A stretch of DNA of 6,403 nt, taken from contig DMFQ01000097.1 in assembly GCA_003450555.1 (NCBI GenBank), forward strand, positions 453 through 6,855, given 5' to 3'. The position numbers were made by a program, and so were the translations under genes. The notes beneath the pieces are model-generated. The model was given only the letters and a program-made list of their open reading frames with translations, had not been told where the DNA came from and did not search any database. This document shows, piece after piece, positions 1-5,348 of this stretch. The number at the start of each line of letters is the position of its first letter. Within the stretch, counting starts at the first letter, position 1. Origin of the DNA: Ktedonobacter sp. GTDB lineage: Bacteria > Chloroflexota > Ktedonobacteria > Ktedonobacterales > Ktedonobacteraceae.

Positions 1-1317
1 AACGAAGGAACCTCCAACGAAGGGGCCCCTCCCATTCATCCTGCTCTCCCCAGCGAAGGGATCTCCGCCCCCGTACTGGCCAAAGCGCTAAAAAATGCTG
101 GTGGGTTCGCTTACTATCTGGGCAAGTATAACCTGGCTGAGGAGCACTGCCAAAAAAGCTTGGCACTGTATCGCCAGCTTGGCGATACACAGGGCAGTGC
201 CTTTGCACTCTACTGGCTCGGACTATTGGCCTGCTGGACAAGCCACAACTACCCACTGGCCCACGCCCTGGCGGAAGAGGCACTCGCACTACAGACTGCC
301 CTGAACAACAAAAGTGGCATGGCTGATGCCTTGCTGATGAGCGCGTATATTGCACTCAATCAAGGCAACTATCCTGAGGCACGTCACTTTATCGAGCAGG
401 GGCTGGCTTGTTTCAAAGAGGCGCATGATTCCTGGGGGATGGCCTCTGCACTTCAGTATTTGGGGCGTGTGATGCTTGAGCAAGGTGACTTCGCGCTGGC
501 TCATACAAAGCTAGAGGAGAGCGGAGCAATTTCCATCGAGTTGGGCTACAAGAATGGCATTGCCTTTGCTTTGGGCCTCAAAGGGCATGTTGCTCTCAGA
601 CTAGGCGATACGGCAACAGCTCGTTCCTTGATCGAGGAGAGTCTGGCACTGCACCGGGAGGTAGGTCAACAAAGTGGCATGGCCGAATCGCTCTTTTTGC
701 TTGCAAAGGTATCTCAGGCAGAAGGGAACTATGCGGCAGCCCGTACATTGTATGAAAAATGTCTCGCGTTGCTCGAAAAACTGAATGAACAGGACCTGCA
801 AATACGCTGCCTCAGTGGATTGGGAGTAGTGGCCATGGAGGAAGGACGACCAGCATCGGCGGTGCTGTTATGGAGCGTGGCAGCTCAAATGCGCGAGGCG
901 CAAGGGATACTCATGCCTCCGCTTGATCGAACAGACTACGAACCAGCAGAGACATCTGCGCGCACGCTACTGGGCGCGAAGACGTTTGCCTCCCTCTGGG
1001 CACAGGGTTACACAATGACGCCCGAGCAGGTCCTCGCGCTTCAAGAACAGGACATCACACCTACGCCGCCATCCTCTCTATCACCTCCAGCCGGAGTGAA
1101 ACCACCACCTCCAACAAACTACCCCAATGGACTTACGGCACGCGAGGTCGAAGTATTACGCCTCTTAGCTCAGGGATGGACCGATCACCAGATCGCCGAG
1201 CGCCTCGTGATCAGCCCGCGCACCGTAAACAAGCATCTTACCACGATTTATAGCAAGATCAGGGTACCATCACGCAGCGCCGCCACCCGCTATGCCATTG
1301 AACGCAAGCTCGTATAA
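1..1317 (+). CDS. TPR-repeat LuxR-family transcriptional regulator, 5'-truncated by window start
   Basis: The frame is open from base 1 to TAA at 1315-1317 (438 visible residues), so the gene begins upstream. The first ATG/GTG/TTG-type codon at 160 is an internal TTG. After an EG/Pro-rich stretch (residues 1-25) come about six TPR-like helical repeats with an almost exact 120-bp period; the equivalent loop motif (LGDTQG, LNNKSG, AHDSWG, LGYKNG, VGQQSG, LNEQDL) starts at 178, 301, 421, 541, 661 and 781. A proline-rich linker (about residues 350-375) leads to a GerE/LuxR helix-turn-helix at 1126-1317, with the hallmarks LTAREVEVLRLLAQG, IAERL and SPRTVNKHL. Known relatives of this type carry an N-terminal NB-ARC/AAA-like ATPase; that part would be outside the window and is inferred. 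The likely role is a cytoplasmic transcription activator with a TPR sensor; ligand and targets are unknown. It is convergent with sdhD. Confidence 0.9.
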   Translation, partial: NEGTSNEGAPPIHPALPSEGISAPVLAKALKNAGGFAYYLGKYNLAEEHCQKSLALYRQLGDTQGSAFALYWLGLLACWTSHNYPLAHALAEEALALQTALNNKSGMADALLMSAYIALNQGNYPEARHFIEQGLACFKEAHDSWGMASALQYLGRVMLEQGDFALAHTKLEESGAISIELGYKNGIAFALGLKGHVALRLGDTATARSLIEESLALHREVGQQSGMAESLFLLAKVSQAEGNYAAARTLYEKCLALLEKLNEQDLQIRCLSGLGVVAMEEGRPASAVLLWSVAAQMREAQGILMPPLDRTDYEPAETSARTLLGAKTFASLWAQGYTMTPEQVLALQEQDITPTPPSSLSPPAGVKPPPPTNYPNGLTAREVEVLRLLAQGWTDHQIAERLVISPRTVNKHLTTIYSKIRVPSRSAATRYAIERKLV

Positions 1318-1323
1318 ACGAGC
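1308..1323. terminator. Small hairpin at the LuxR/sdhD convergent junction (possible bidirectional terminator)
   Basis: GCTCGT (1308-1313) and ACGAGC (1318-1323) form a perfect 6-bp stem with loop ATAA (1314-1317). The loop holds the TAA stop of the LuxR gene. The sdhD stop lies at 1325-1327, just beyond the other arm. On the plus strand it is followed by a short T-rich run (CCTATTT), which makes a weak terminator possible. The stem is short and there is no real U tract, so this is tentative. Confidence 0.35.
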
Positions 1324-1324
1324 C

Positions 1325-1735
1325 CTATTTAAGACAGTGGGGACCAAGACTACCTACAACCGGCTCGAACGTGATCAAGGTAACGGTGCCTACCATAAAG
1401 AGAACCAACGTCAAGGTTCCCAGCAGAGATACCAGGCGGATACGCCATGCAGCGGTACGCACATAATCATCAATGACCACGCGCAAGCCATTCATGCCGT
1501 GCAAAAGTGCAAGCGTCAACAGCAGCCAATCGTAAACCCGCCAGTACGGGTTGGCATAGCGTTGCGCGATCAGTTGATAACTGGTGCAAGCAACATCAGT
1601 CGTCACATGATTCAGAATCAAGTGAATAATAGCGAGAAAGATAAGCCCGATGGCAGAGATACGCATAAAATACCAGGAAAAGGTTTCGAATCCACCGCTT
1701 GTAGGGCGAGCCCCATATCCTGTCGAAAGACGCAT
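1325..1735 (-). CDS. sdhD: Succinate dehydrogenase membrane anchor subunit SdhD
   Basis: The 136-residue protein is one of two membrane anchors of respiratory complex II, which passes electrons from succinate oxidation to quinone. Three membrane segments are visible at about residues 24-44, 67-87 and 103-123. Segment I begins WYFMRIS. Segment II carries the family signature PYWRVYDW...HGMNGLR..IDDY: His79 is the probable heme b ligand, and Asp90-Tyr91 match the conserved DY near the quinone site. This layout resembles actinobacterial SdhD. I chose ATG 1735 over the in-frame ATG at 1780 because a strong ribosome site, AGGAGAGGAGAA, ends 5 nt before it; the 1780 ATG sits almost on the sdhC stop and has none. 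It follows sdhC by 46 nt and surely shares its transcript. No sdhA or sdhB follows. Confidence 0.88.
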   Translation of the reverse strand: MRLSTGYGARPTSGGFETFSWYFMRISAIGLIFLAIIHLILNHVTTDVACTSYQLIAQRYANPYWRVYDWLLLTLALLHGMNGLRVVIDDYVRTAAWRIRLVSLLGTLTLVLFMVGTVTLITFEPVVGSLGPHCLK

Positions 1736-1740
1736 ACTAA

Positions 1741-1752
1741 TTCTCCTCTCCT
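1741..1752 (-). promoter_or_regulatory. Ribosome binding site that decides the sdhD start
   Basis: On the minus strand AGGAGAGGAGAA, two overlapping purine-rich Shine-Dalgarno cores, ends 5 nt before ATG 1735. This selects the 136-residue form over the 15-residue longer reading from 1780. Confidence 0.75.
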
Positions 1753-1772
1753 GAGTTCCACAAAGGGAACCC
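1753..1772 (-). promoter_or_regulatory. Intercistronic hairpin between sdhC and sdhD
   Basis: On the minus-strand RNA, GGGUUCC (1772-1766) pairs with GGAACUC (1759-1753): seven pairs including one G-U, with a 6-nt loop. The stem directly abuts the sdhD ribosome site. It could tune sdhD translation or transcript stability; it could also be chance, since the stem is short. Confidence 0.4.
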
Positions 1773-1781
1773 ACATACATG

Positions 1782-2162
1782 TTACATACCCGAGGCAGTA
1801 TTGCCTGTATTCACACCAAAGAGCGGCGCAAGCACAAAATATGCCATGGGAAGGAAACACACAATGGTCAGGATCATCACAGTCCAGAACATGATTCGCT
1901 GGTAGCTCGCAGCCTTTGGCACAAAGTCGACCAGCATAATGCGCACACCATTGAAAGCGTGATAGAAGAGTGCCCCGATCAATGCCAGAGAAACAAAGCG
2001 TACAACAGGGGTACCGAACAGCGCTATGCCTTCATTGTAGACAGCAGGGCCGAACCCCAGCAGCGAAATGTCCACGATATGGACAACCAGAAATAGCAGC
2101 ACACCCAGGCCTGTAATGCGATGCAATAACCAGGCCCACATACCAGATTGACCTCGATACAT
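1782..2162 (-). CDS. sdhC: Succinate dehydrogenase cytochrome b556 subunit SdhC
   Basis: The 126-residue protein is the first membrane anchor of complex II. Its N-terminus has the SdhC signature WAWLLHRITG (residues 9-18); Arg15 corresponds to the quinone-site Arg31 of E. coli SdhC, while the position of E. coli Ser27 is Trp11 here, as in actinobacterial-type proteins. Membrane segments lie at about 12-34, 54-78 and 90-114. The second signature, HAFNGVRIMLVDF, begins at His68, the expected axial heme ligand. ATG 2162 is preceded by GAGGA (minus strand) at good spacing, and an in-frame TGA lies four codons upstream, which fixes the start. It is the first gene of a two-gene operon with sdhD, read from a promoter near 2246-2274. 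The catalytic partners SdhA and SdhB must be encoded elsewhere. Confidence 0.9.
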   Translation of the reverse strand: MYRGQSGMWAWLLHRITGLGVLLFLVVHIVDISLLGFGPAVYNEGIALFGTPVVRFVSLALIGALFYHAFNGVRIMLVDFVPKAASYQRIMFWTVMILTIVCFLPMAYFVLAPLFGVNTGNTASGM

Positions 2163-2195
2163 CGTTTTTCCTCAATTCTAAAATCAGCAGACAAG

Positions 2196-2225
2196 ACAGG
2201 AGGCTCGTAGAATACTACCTCCTGT
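2196..2225 (-). promoter_or_regulatory. Leader hairpin in the sdhC 5' untranslated region
   Basis: Arms at 2196-2202 (ACAGGAG) and 2219-2225 (CTCCTGT) pair over 7 bp. A 4-nt bulge (2203-2206) then separates a second 4-bp stem, GTAG (2207-2210) with CTAC (2215-2218), closing on AATA. In the minus-strand transcript the 5' arm carries AGGAGG and the 3' arm CCUCCU. It lies between the predicted transcription start (about 2239) and the sdhC start. A regulatory role is inferred. Confidence 0.45.
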
Positions 2226-2245
2226 TTAGAAGACATGCTACGCCT

Positions 2246-2274
2246 ATTATACTGTAGAGTGGCGCAACGACCAA
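2246..2274 (-). promoter_or_regulatory. Predicted sigma-70-type promoter for sdhCD
   Basis: On the minus strand there is a perfect -10 TATAAT (2251-2246). Exactly 17 bp upstream is TTGGTC (2274-2269), a partial match to TTGACA. The predicted start is near 2239, giving a leader of about 77 nt. Confidence 0.6.
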
Positions 2275-2403
2275 CTTTTGCTCTTGTTAAGAAGCCTCAA
2301 CCATCATACATGAATCTCCACCAACCTGTATCGCATTATTAACACCATTATCTTTCCTATACTCTACACTTAAAACCGCGGCATTGCTTTTCACTGTGTA
2401 TCT

Positions 2404-2507
2404 GGGGGAACGTGCGATTTGCAAGCAAACCAAACCTTCGCTTCTCCCCCTTGCGTTCATATGCTTCCTGCATAGAGGCTTTTCAATAGAAGGTGACGAA
2501 AGTCACC
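2404..2507 (+). promoter_or_regulatory. Structured leader upstream of the beta-propeller gene (candidate cis-regulatory RNA)
   Basis: Three successive hairpins can be drawn. The first pairs GGGGGA (2404-2409) with TCCCCC (2445-2450), continued by GCGA (2414-2417) with TCGC (2438-2441), and encloses an inverted repeat TTTGC-AA-GCAAA (2418-2429). The second is TATGC (2460-2464) with GCATA (2470-2474). The third is GGTGAC (2492-2497) with GTCACC (2502-2507) around a GAAA tetraloop. The last ends 13 nt before the ribosome site AGGAGA (2521-2526), which sits 8 nt before ATG 2535. It does not match a riboswitch consensus I know; the conserved c-di-GMP-I core is absent. Confidence 0.4.
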
Positions 2508-2534
2508 GCACGTTAGATTTAGGAGAAACGAGAT

Positions 2535-3710
2535 ATGTCGTCCATCGTCAAGCGGCTGATACTAGTTCTACTTGCTTTCTGTACTCTGGCAAGCGTGGCC
2601 CTTTTTACATTCGCTCACCAGAACTTATCCAGGGCACATGCGGCCCCTAGTCTACAAAGCGCCTCTCCGTCTGTGAGCGTCTATTTTGGTTCAGACAATG
2701 ATGCCTTTTATGCGCTTACTGCTGACGAGGGATTCCTGCGCTGGACGTATCAATACCAGCAAGGAGGAAACACCTGGTCTCCAACAGTAGTTGTCAATGG
2801 CGTGATCTACTTCGAGGTGGCAAATAGCAGCAGCACCGCCATCGTCTCACTCAGAACGGATGGCTCTAAACGCTGGATCTACCAATTCCCACCACAGACC
2901 GTTGGTAGAAACGCACTTGCGGTCGCCAACGGCCTCGTCTACTTCGCAGTAGACAGTACTGTCAGTAATAGCGCCCTCTATGCGCTCAATGCAAAAGGTG
3001 GGTCGGTGGCTTGGACGCACTCAGCACGAGCCAACAACTCCTTCGGGAACCCCGTCGTAGACAACGGTATGGTGTATGTAGCTGAGCTCCCTAATTCAGG
3101 TTCAACGAACACCCCACGGTTGGATGCGCTCAATGCAAGTGATGGGTCGGTCATATGGACGCAGGTACTTACCAGTTCACCTCGAACGAATCTCGCCGCA
3201 GCGAATGGAGTCATCTACTTCGGCGGTTCGGACTCCTCTTTATATGCCATCAAAGAGACCGATGGCCTCGTGCTCTGGCACTCTCCGGTAGACGGTGGGC
3301 CTATCTCGACACCAGGCGTAGGCAATGGCATCATCTACTATGCGGCAGCGAATTACCATGTGACTGCCGTCAATGCCACGGATGGCTCGCTGGTCTGGGA
3401 TTATCTCATTGGACAAGCGTTTGCTCCAACCGTATCTCCAGCCATCTACATGACGTCAAACTGGACACGGGTCTACATTGGTTCGCTGAATAGAAACATG
3501 TACGCCTTTAATGCCAGTTCGGGAGCACTCGTCTGGAAGACGAAAATAGGCACGCAGATTACGACAACCGCGTCCATTAAAAATGGGATTGTCCACGTGG
3601 GCCTGCAAAATGGGACTTTACGCACGCTTAATACCACTAATGGCGTACAACGGTGGTTTTACCATACAAATGGAAGCATCTATACCTCTTCGCCACCAGC
3701 ACTGTATTGA
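2535..3710 (+). CDS. Secreted PQQ-like (BamB-type) eight-bladed beta-propeller protein
   Basis: The 391-residue protein begins with a Sec signal peptide: KR at 6-7, a hydrophobic core at about 8-27, and probable cleavage after AHA near residue 36-37. There is no lipobox, so it is likely released or wall-associated. The remainder is eight PQQ-type blades of consensus (V/I)Y(F/V)G...LYALNA.(D/T)G...W, at about residues 48-75, 90-117, 134-163, 179-212, 226-253, 266-292, 312-338 and 352-378. The C-terminus SSPPALY ends where the next blade's first strand would begin, and the N-terminal SVYFGS supplies that strand, so the ring can close. I see no catalytic or cytochrome motif of quinoprotein dehydrogenases, so binding or scaffolding is more likely than oxidation of a substrate. 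The start has a good AGGAGA site at 2521-2526. The partner is unknown. Confidence 0.85.
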   Translation: MSSIVKRLILVLLAFCTLASVALFTFAHQNLSRAHAAPSLQSASPSVSVYFGSDNDAFYALTADEGFLRWTYQYQQGGNTWSPTVVVNGVIYFEVANSSSTAIVSLRTDGSKRWIYQFPPQTVGRNALAVANGLVYFAVDSTVSNSALYALNAKGGSVAWTHSARANNSFGNPVVDNGMVYVAELPNSGSTNTPRLDALNASDGSVIWTQVLTSSPRTNLAAANGVIYFGGSDSSLYAIKETDGLVLWHSPVDGGPISTPGVGNGIIYYAAANYHVTAVNATDGSLVWDYLIGQAFAPTVSPAIYMTSNWTRVYIGSLNRNMYAFNASSGALVWKTKIGTQITTTASIKNGIVHVGLQNGTLRTLNTTNGVQRWFYHTNGSIYTSSPPALY

Positions 3711-4007
3711 GTGCACATGCGCCCTTGCAGTGGCTGTGGTAAGACTGTTGACTGGAGAGGGGTATGTGCCAAAAGGCGCATTAACGTTTGAAGAGAGGCG
3801 TCAAGCGAGGAGTCGAAAGATTCCTCGCTTGACGCCCACTCTCTATCATCTACCGCTACTTTTTTGACTGAGGAAATACTGTTTTCTTGCTTTTGACAGT
3901 TGACTATGCCTGGCTTCTGTAAACCTGAGTCAACAGAGGATGCACATTTGGTATTCAATAGTAGTTTGATGCGGTCCTTTTATGTGTCTTTATGTGCAGT
4001 GCCCTCT
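3711..4007. other. Convergent intergenic region between the beta-propeller and P450 genes
   Basis: I see no credible gene in these 297 bp. It holds one very strong hairpin (3797-3836), a T6 run at 3860-3865, and several copies of TTGACT: plus strand at 3748-3753, 3864-3869 and 3900-3905, minus strand at 3928-3933. One pair forms a 7-bp inverted repeat, GTTGACT (3899-3905) with AGTCAAC (3928-3934). Confidence 0.6.
3797..3836. terminator. Long GAAA-loop hairpin between convergent genes (probable terminator)
   Basis: Left arm 3797-3814 pairs with right arm 3819-3836 over 18 positions (17 Watson-Crick, one G-T at 3812/3821), closing on GAAA (3815-3818), a GNRA tetraloop on the plus-strand RNA. 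A further AGAG/CTCT pairing (3792-3795 with 3839-3842) can extend it past a small internal loop. It begins 86 nt after the beta-propeller stop. There is no immediate U tract on either strand; the nearest is TTTTTT at 3860-3865 on the plus strand. Its position between convergent genes favours a transcription end or 3'-end stabiliser. Confidence 0.6.
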
Positions 4008-5180
4008 TTATTTCGCGCCCTGGCTAAACGTAATCGGAAGATGCTTGACTCCAAACACAATATTGCTACCTGTCTCTTCCAGTTGAACGCCCGGTACTCG
4101 CTTAATGTCATAGAATCGCTCAAGGAGCATAGTGAGCGCAATCTTGGCTTCCAGTCGGGCCAATGGCGCCCCAAGGCAAAAGTGAATGCCATGTCCAAAC
4201 GCAATATGCCGGTTTGGAGTCCGTTTGATATCGAAGTCATCTGCATTGGGAAATTGCGCCTCATCACGGTTGGCGGAACCGATCCACGCCAGCACCATTT
4301 GACCCGCTCGAATCTCCTGATTCTTGAAGGTGACATCAGCAGCAGCCCTGCGATACATGAATTGAACTGGCGAGCGATAGCGCAGTACCTCTTCGATTGC
4401 CCCTGGTATCAACTCAGGTTCAGCCCGCAGTTGCTCATAAACCTCTGGATGCTCATCGAAGCAGAGAATTGCATTCCCTATCAGATTAGTTGTCGTTTCA
4501 TTCCCCGCCACCAACAGCAAGATGCAAAAACCCAATAGTTCGCGCAAATCGAGATGCTCCCCACCGATTTGAGCATCCAACAGGGCGCTGATGAGATCGT
4601 CCTTCCGCTCTCGGCTGCGCTGCTCAATCATATTGAAGAAATACGCGCTCATTTCTACTTGCGGATTGCCTTCCCCCGCGTTAGCCGCGCCAACTATGAT
4701 ATCAGACCAGATCTTGAAGCGTTCGCGGTCTTCATGTGGAATCCCCAGCATTTCCGCAATCACAATCACCGGCAGTGGATAGGCCAGGTCGTCAATAATA
4801 TCCATGTGTCCTGTGTTTCCCATCTGCCCTGTTTGTCCCCTTGCCGCAACCGCATCCAACAGCTCATTGACAATAGCTGTAATGCGCCCCGCTAGCTGGG
4901 CCACGCCACGAGGAGTAAACGCCTGCGTCACAAGATTCCGTAATTGCCTATGTCGCGGAGGATCCATACTAATCAAACTTGCGCCTAACGGGTTCTCTCC
5001 TTCGCCGCCTCCAAAGACCGAAGAAAACGACGCGTAGTCCGAAAGCACCCGTTGCACATCGTCATAGCGGAAGACTTGCCAGAACTGGTGCTGCGGCTGA
5101 TAAAACACCGGTTGTGACTCACGCATCAAGCGATAACGGGGAAAAGGATTAAGGGCATCTTCTGTAGTTCTACTTTGCAT
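4008..5180 (-). CDS. Cytochrome P450 (bacterial, class I type)
   Basis: This 390-residue soluble heme monooxygenase has all core motifs, numbered from ATG 5180: helix C HRQLR (His77 to Arg81), I-helix oxygen-activation motif AGNETT (225-230), K-helix ExxR (Glu264 to Arg267), and heme loop FGHGIHFCLG (328-337) with Cys335 as the thiolate ligand. Length is normal and there is no membrane anchor. It would need ferredoxin and reductase partners, which are not in the window. The substrate cannot be read from the sequence. An ATG also exists at 5195, but it lacks a ribosome site; the one at 5180 has GAGGA 8 nt upstream. Residues 115-126 form an unusual tandem Gly-x-Thr/Met stretch. It is divergent from a TetR regulator whose predicted operator overlaps its promoter, so it is probably the regulator's target. 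Confidence 0.93.
   Translation of the reverse strand: MQSRTTEDALNPFPRYRLMRESQPVFYQPQHQFWQVFRYDDVQRVLSDYASFSSVFGGGEGENPLGASLISMDPPRHRQLRNLVTQAFTPRGVAQLAGRITAIVNELLDAVAARGQTGQMGNTGHMDIIDDLAYPLPVIVIAEMLGIPHEDRERFKIWSDIIVGAANAGEGNPQVEMSAYFFNMIEQRSRERKDDLISALLDAQIGGEHLDLRELLGFCILLLVAGNETTTNLIGNAILCFDEHPEVYEQLRAEPELIPGAIEEVLRYRSPVQFMYRRAAADVTFKNQEIRAGQMVLAWIGSANRDEAQFPNADDFDIKRTPNRHIAFGHGIHFCLGAPLARLEAKIALTMLLERFYDIKRVPGVQLEETGSNIVFGVKHLPITFSQGAK
4803..4838 (-). repeat. Short imperfect tandem repeat within the P450 gene
   Basis: Two adjacent 18-nt units (14 of 18 bases identical) encode GQTGQM then GNTGHM, four Gly-x-Thr/Met triplets. The repeat lies between the helix ending ELLDAVAAR and the strand starting MDIIDDLAYP, where related P450s usually have only a few residues, so it is likely a surface loop expanded by duplication. 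Confidence 0.6.
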
Positions 5181-5188
5181 CTCATCTA

Positions 5189-5193
5189 TCCTC
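5189..5193 (-). promoter_or_regulatory. Ribosome binding site that decides the P450 start
   Basis: GAGGA on the minus strand lies 8 nt before ATG 5180. It overlaps the upstream in-frame ATG at 5195, which itself is preceded by no Shine-Dalgarno-like sequence. Confidence 0.5.
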
Positions 5194-5244
5194 ATATGTT
5201 TCTAGCTATCGGTTTCATTTCTCTTTTTGCTACATCGATACCAT

Positions 5245-5273
5245 TTGATATGCTTAGTATCTTATGATATACT
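5245..5273 (+). promoter_or_regulatory. Predicted tetR promoter (plus strand)
   Basis: TTGATA (5245-5250) and TATACT (5268-5273) are separated by exactly 17 bp, each matching the sigma-70 consensus at 5/6 positions. The predicted start is near 5280, about 70 nt before the tetR ATG. Confidence 0.6.
5256..5273. promoter_or_regulatory. Candidate TetR operator between tetR and P450
   Basis: AGTATCTTATGATATACT is an 18-bp imperfect palindrome with outer arms AGTAT/ATACT. It overlaps the -10 boxes of both divergent promoters. Further GATA/TATC half-sites stand at 5237-5241 (GATAC, inverted to GTATC 5257-5261) and 5247-5250. TetR-family repressors typically bind palindromes of this size; binding here is inferred. 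Confidence 0.5.
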
Positions 5274-5292
5274 GTAGATCAAAACATACCAA
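5264..5292 (-). promoter_or_regulatory. Predicted P450 promoter (minus strand)
   Basis: TTGGTA (5292-5287) and TATCAT (5269-5264) are spaced by 17 bp on the minus strand, matching the sigma-70 consensus at 4/6 and 5/6 positions. The predicted start is near 5257. The -10 lies wholly inside the palindrome 5256-5273. Confidence 0.5.
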
Positions 5293-5348
5293 AAGTCAAG
5301 TTAAAATCACGTCGGGGACTGCAAAGGTCATCATGGAAAGAGGCAACC

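Larger units (their letters stand above)
2163..2534. other. Divergent intergenic region between sdhC and the beta-propeller gene
   Basis: This 372-bp gap has no convincing gene. The sdhC side holds a promoter and a leader hairpin. The beta-propeller side holds a weaker -10-like element, TATACT at 2358-2363 (plus strand), with no clear -35. It is followed by a leader of about 165 nt with several inverted repeats, annotated separately. Confidence 0.7.

Noticed and set aside
1680..1695. GGTTTCGAATCCACC, resembling a tRNA T-arm
   Set aside because: It sits inside sdhD coding sequence, and no acceptor, D or anticodon arms can be formed around it.
1292..1894. 200-codon open frame on the plus strand antisense to sdhC-sdhD
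   Set aside because: It lies wholly opposite two well-supported membrane protein genes, has a His/Gln/Asn/Thr-rich unstructured composition, and has no ribosome site or recognisable motif.
2400..2520. c-di-GMP-I (GEMM) riboswitch, suggested by GCAAACC-like and GAAA motifs
   Set aside because: The order and conserved core (CACGCA...GGGCAAACC...CGCAAAGCC) are not present; only isolated short matches occur.
2384..2650. 88-codon plus-strand frame across the beta-propeller leader
   Set aside because: It overlaps the structured leader and the signal peptide region out of frame, has no ribosome site, and its sequence resembles no family.
3900..4538. 212-codon open frame on the plus strand entering the P450 gene
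   Set aside because: Most of it is antisense to the conserved heme-binding half of the P450; its protein has no domain features and it lacks a ribosome site.
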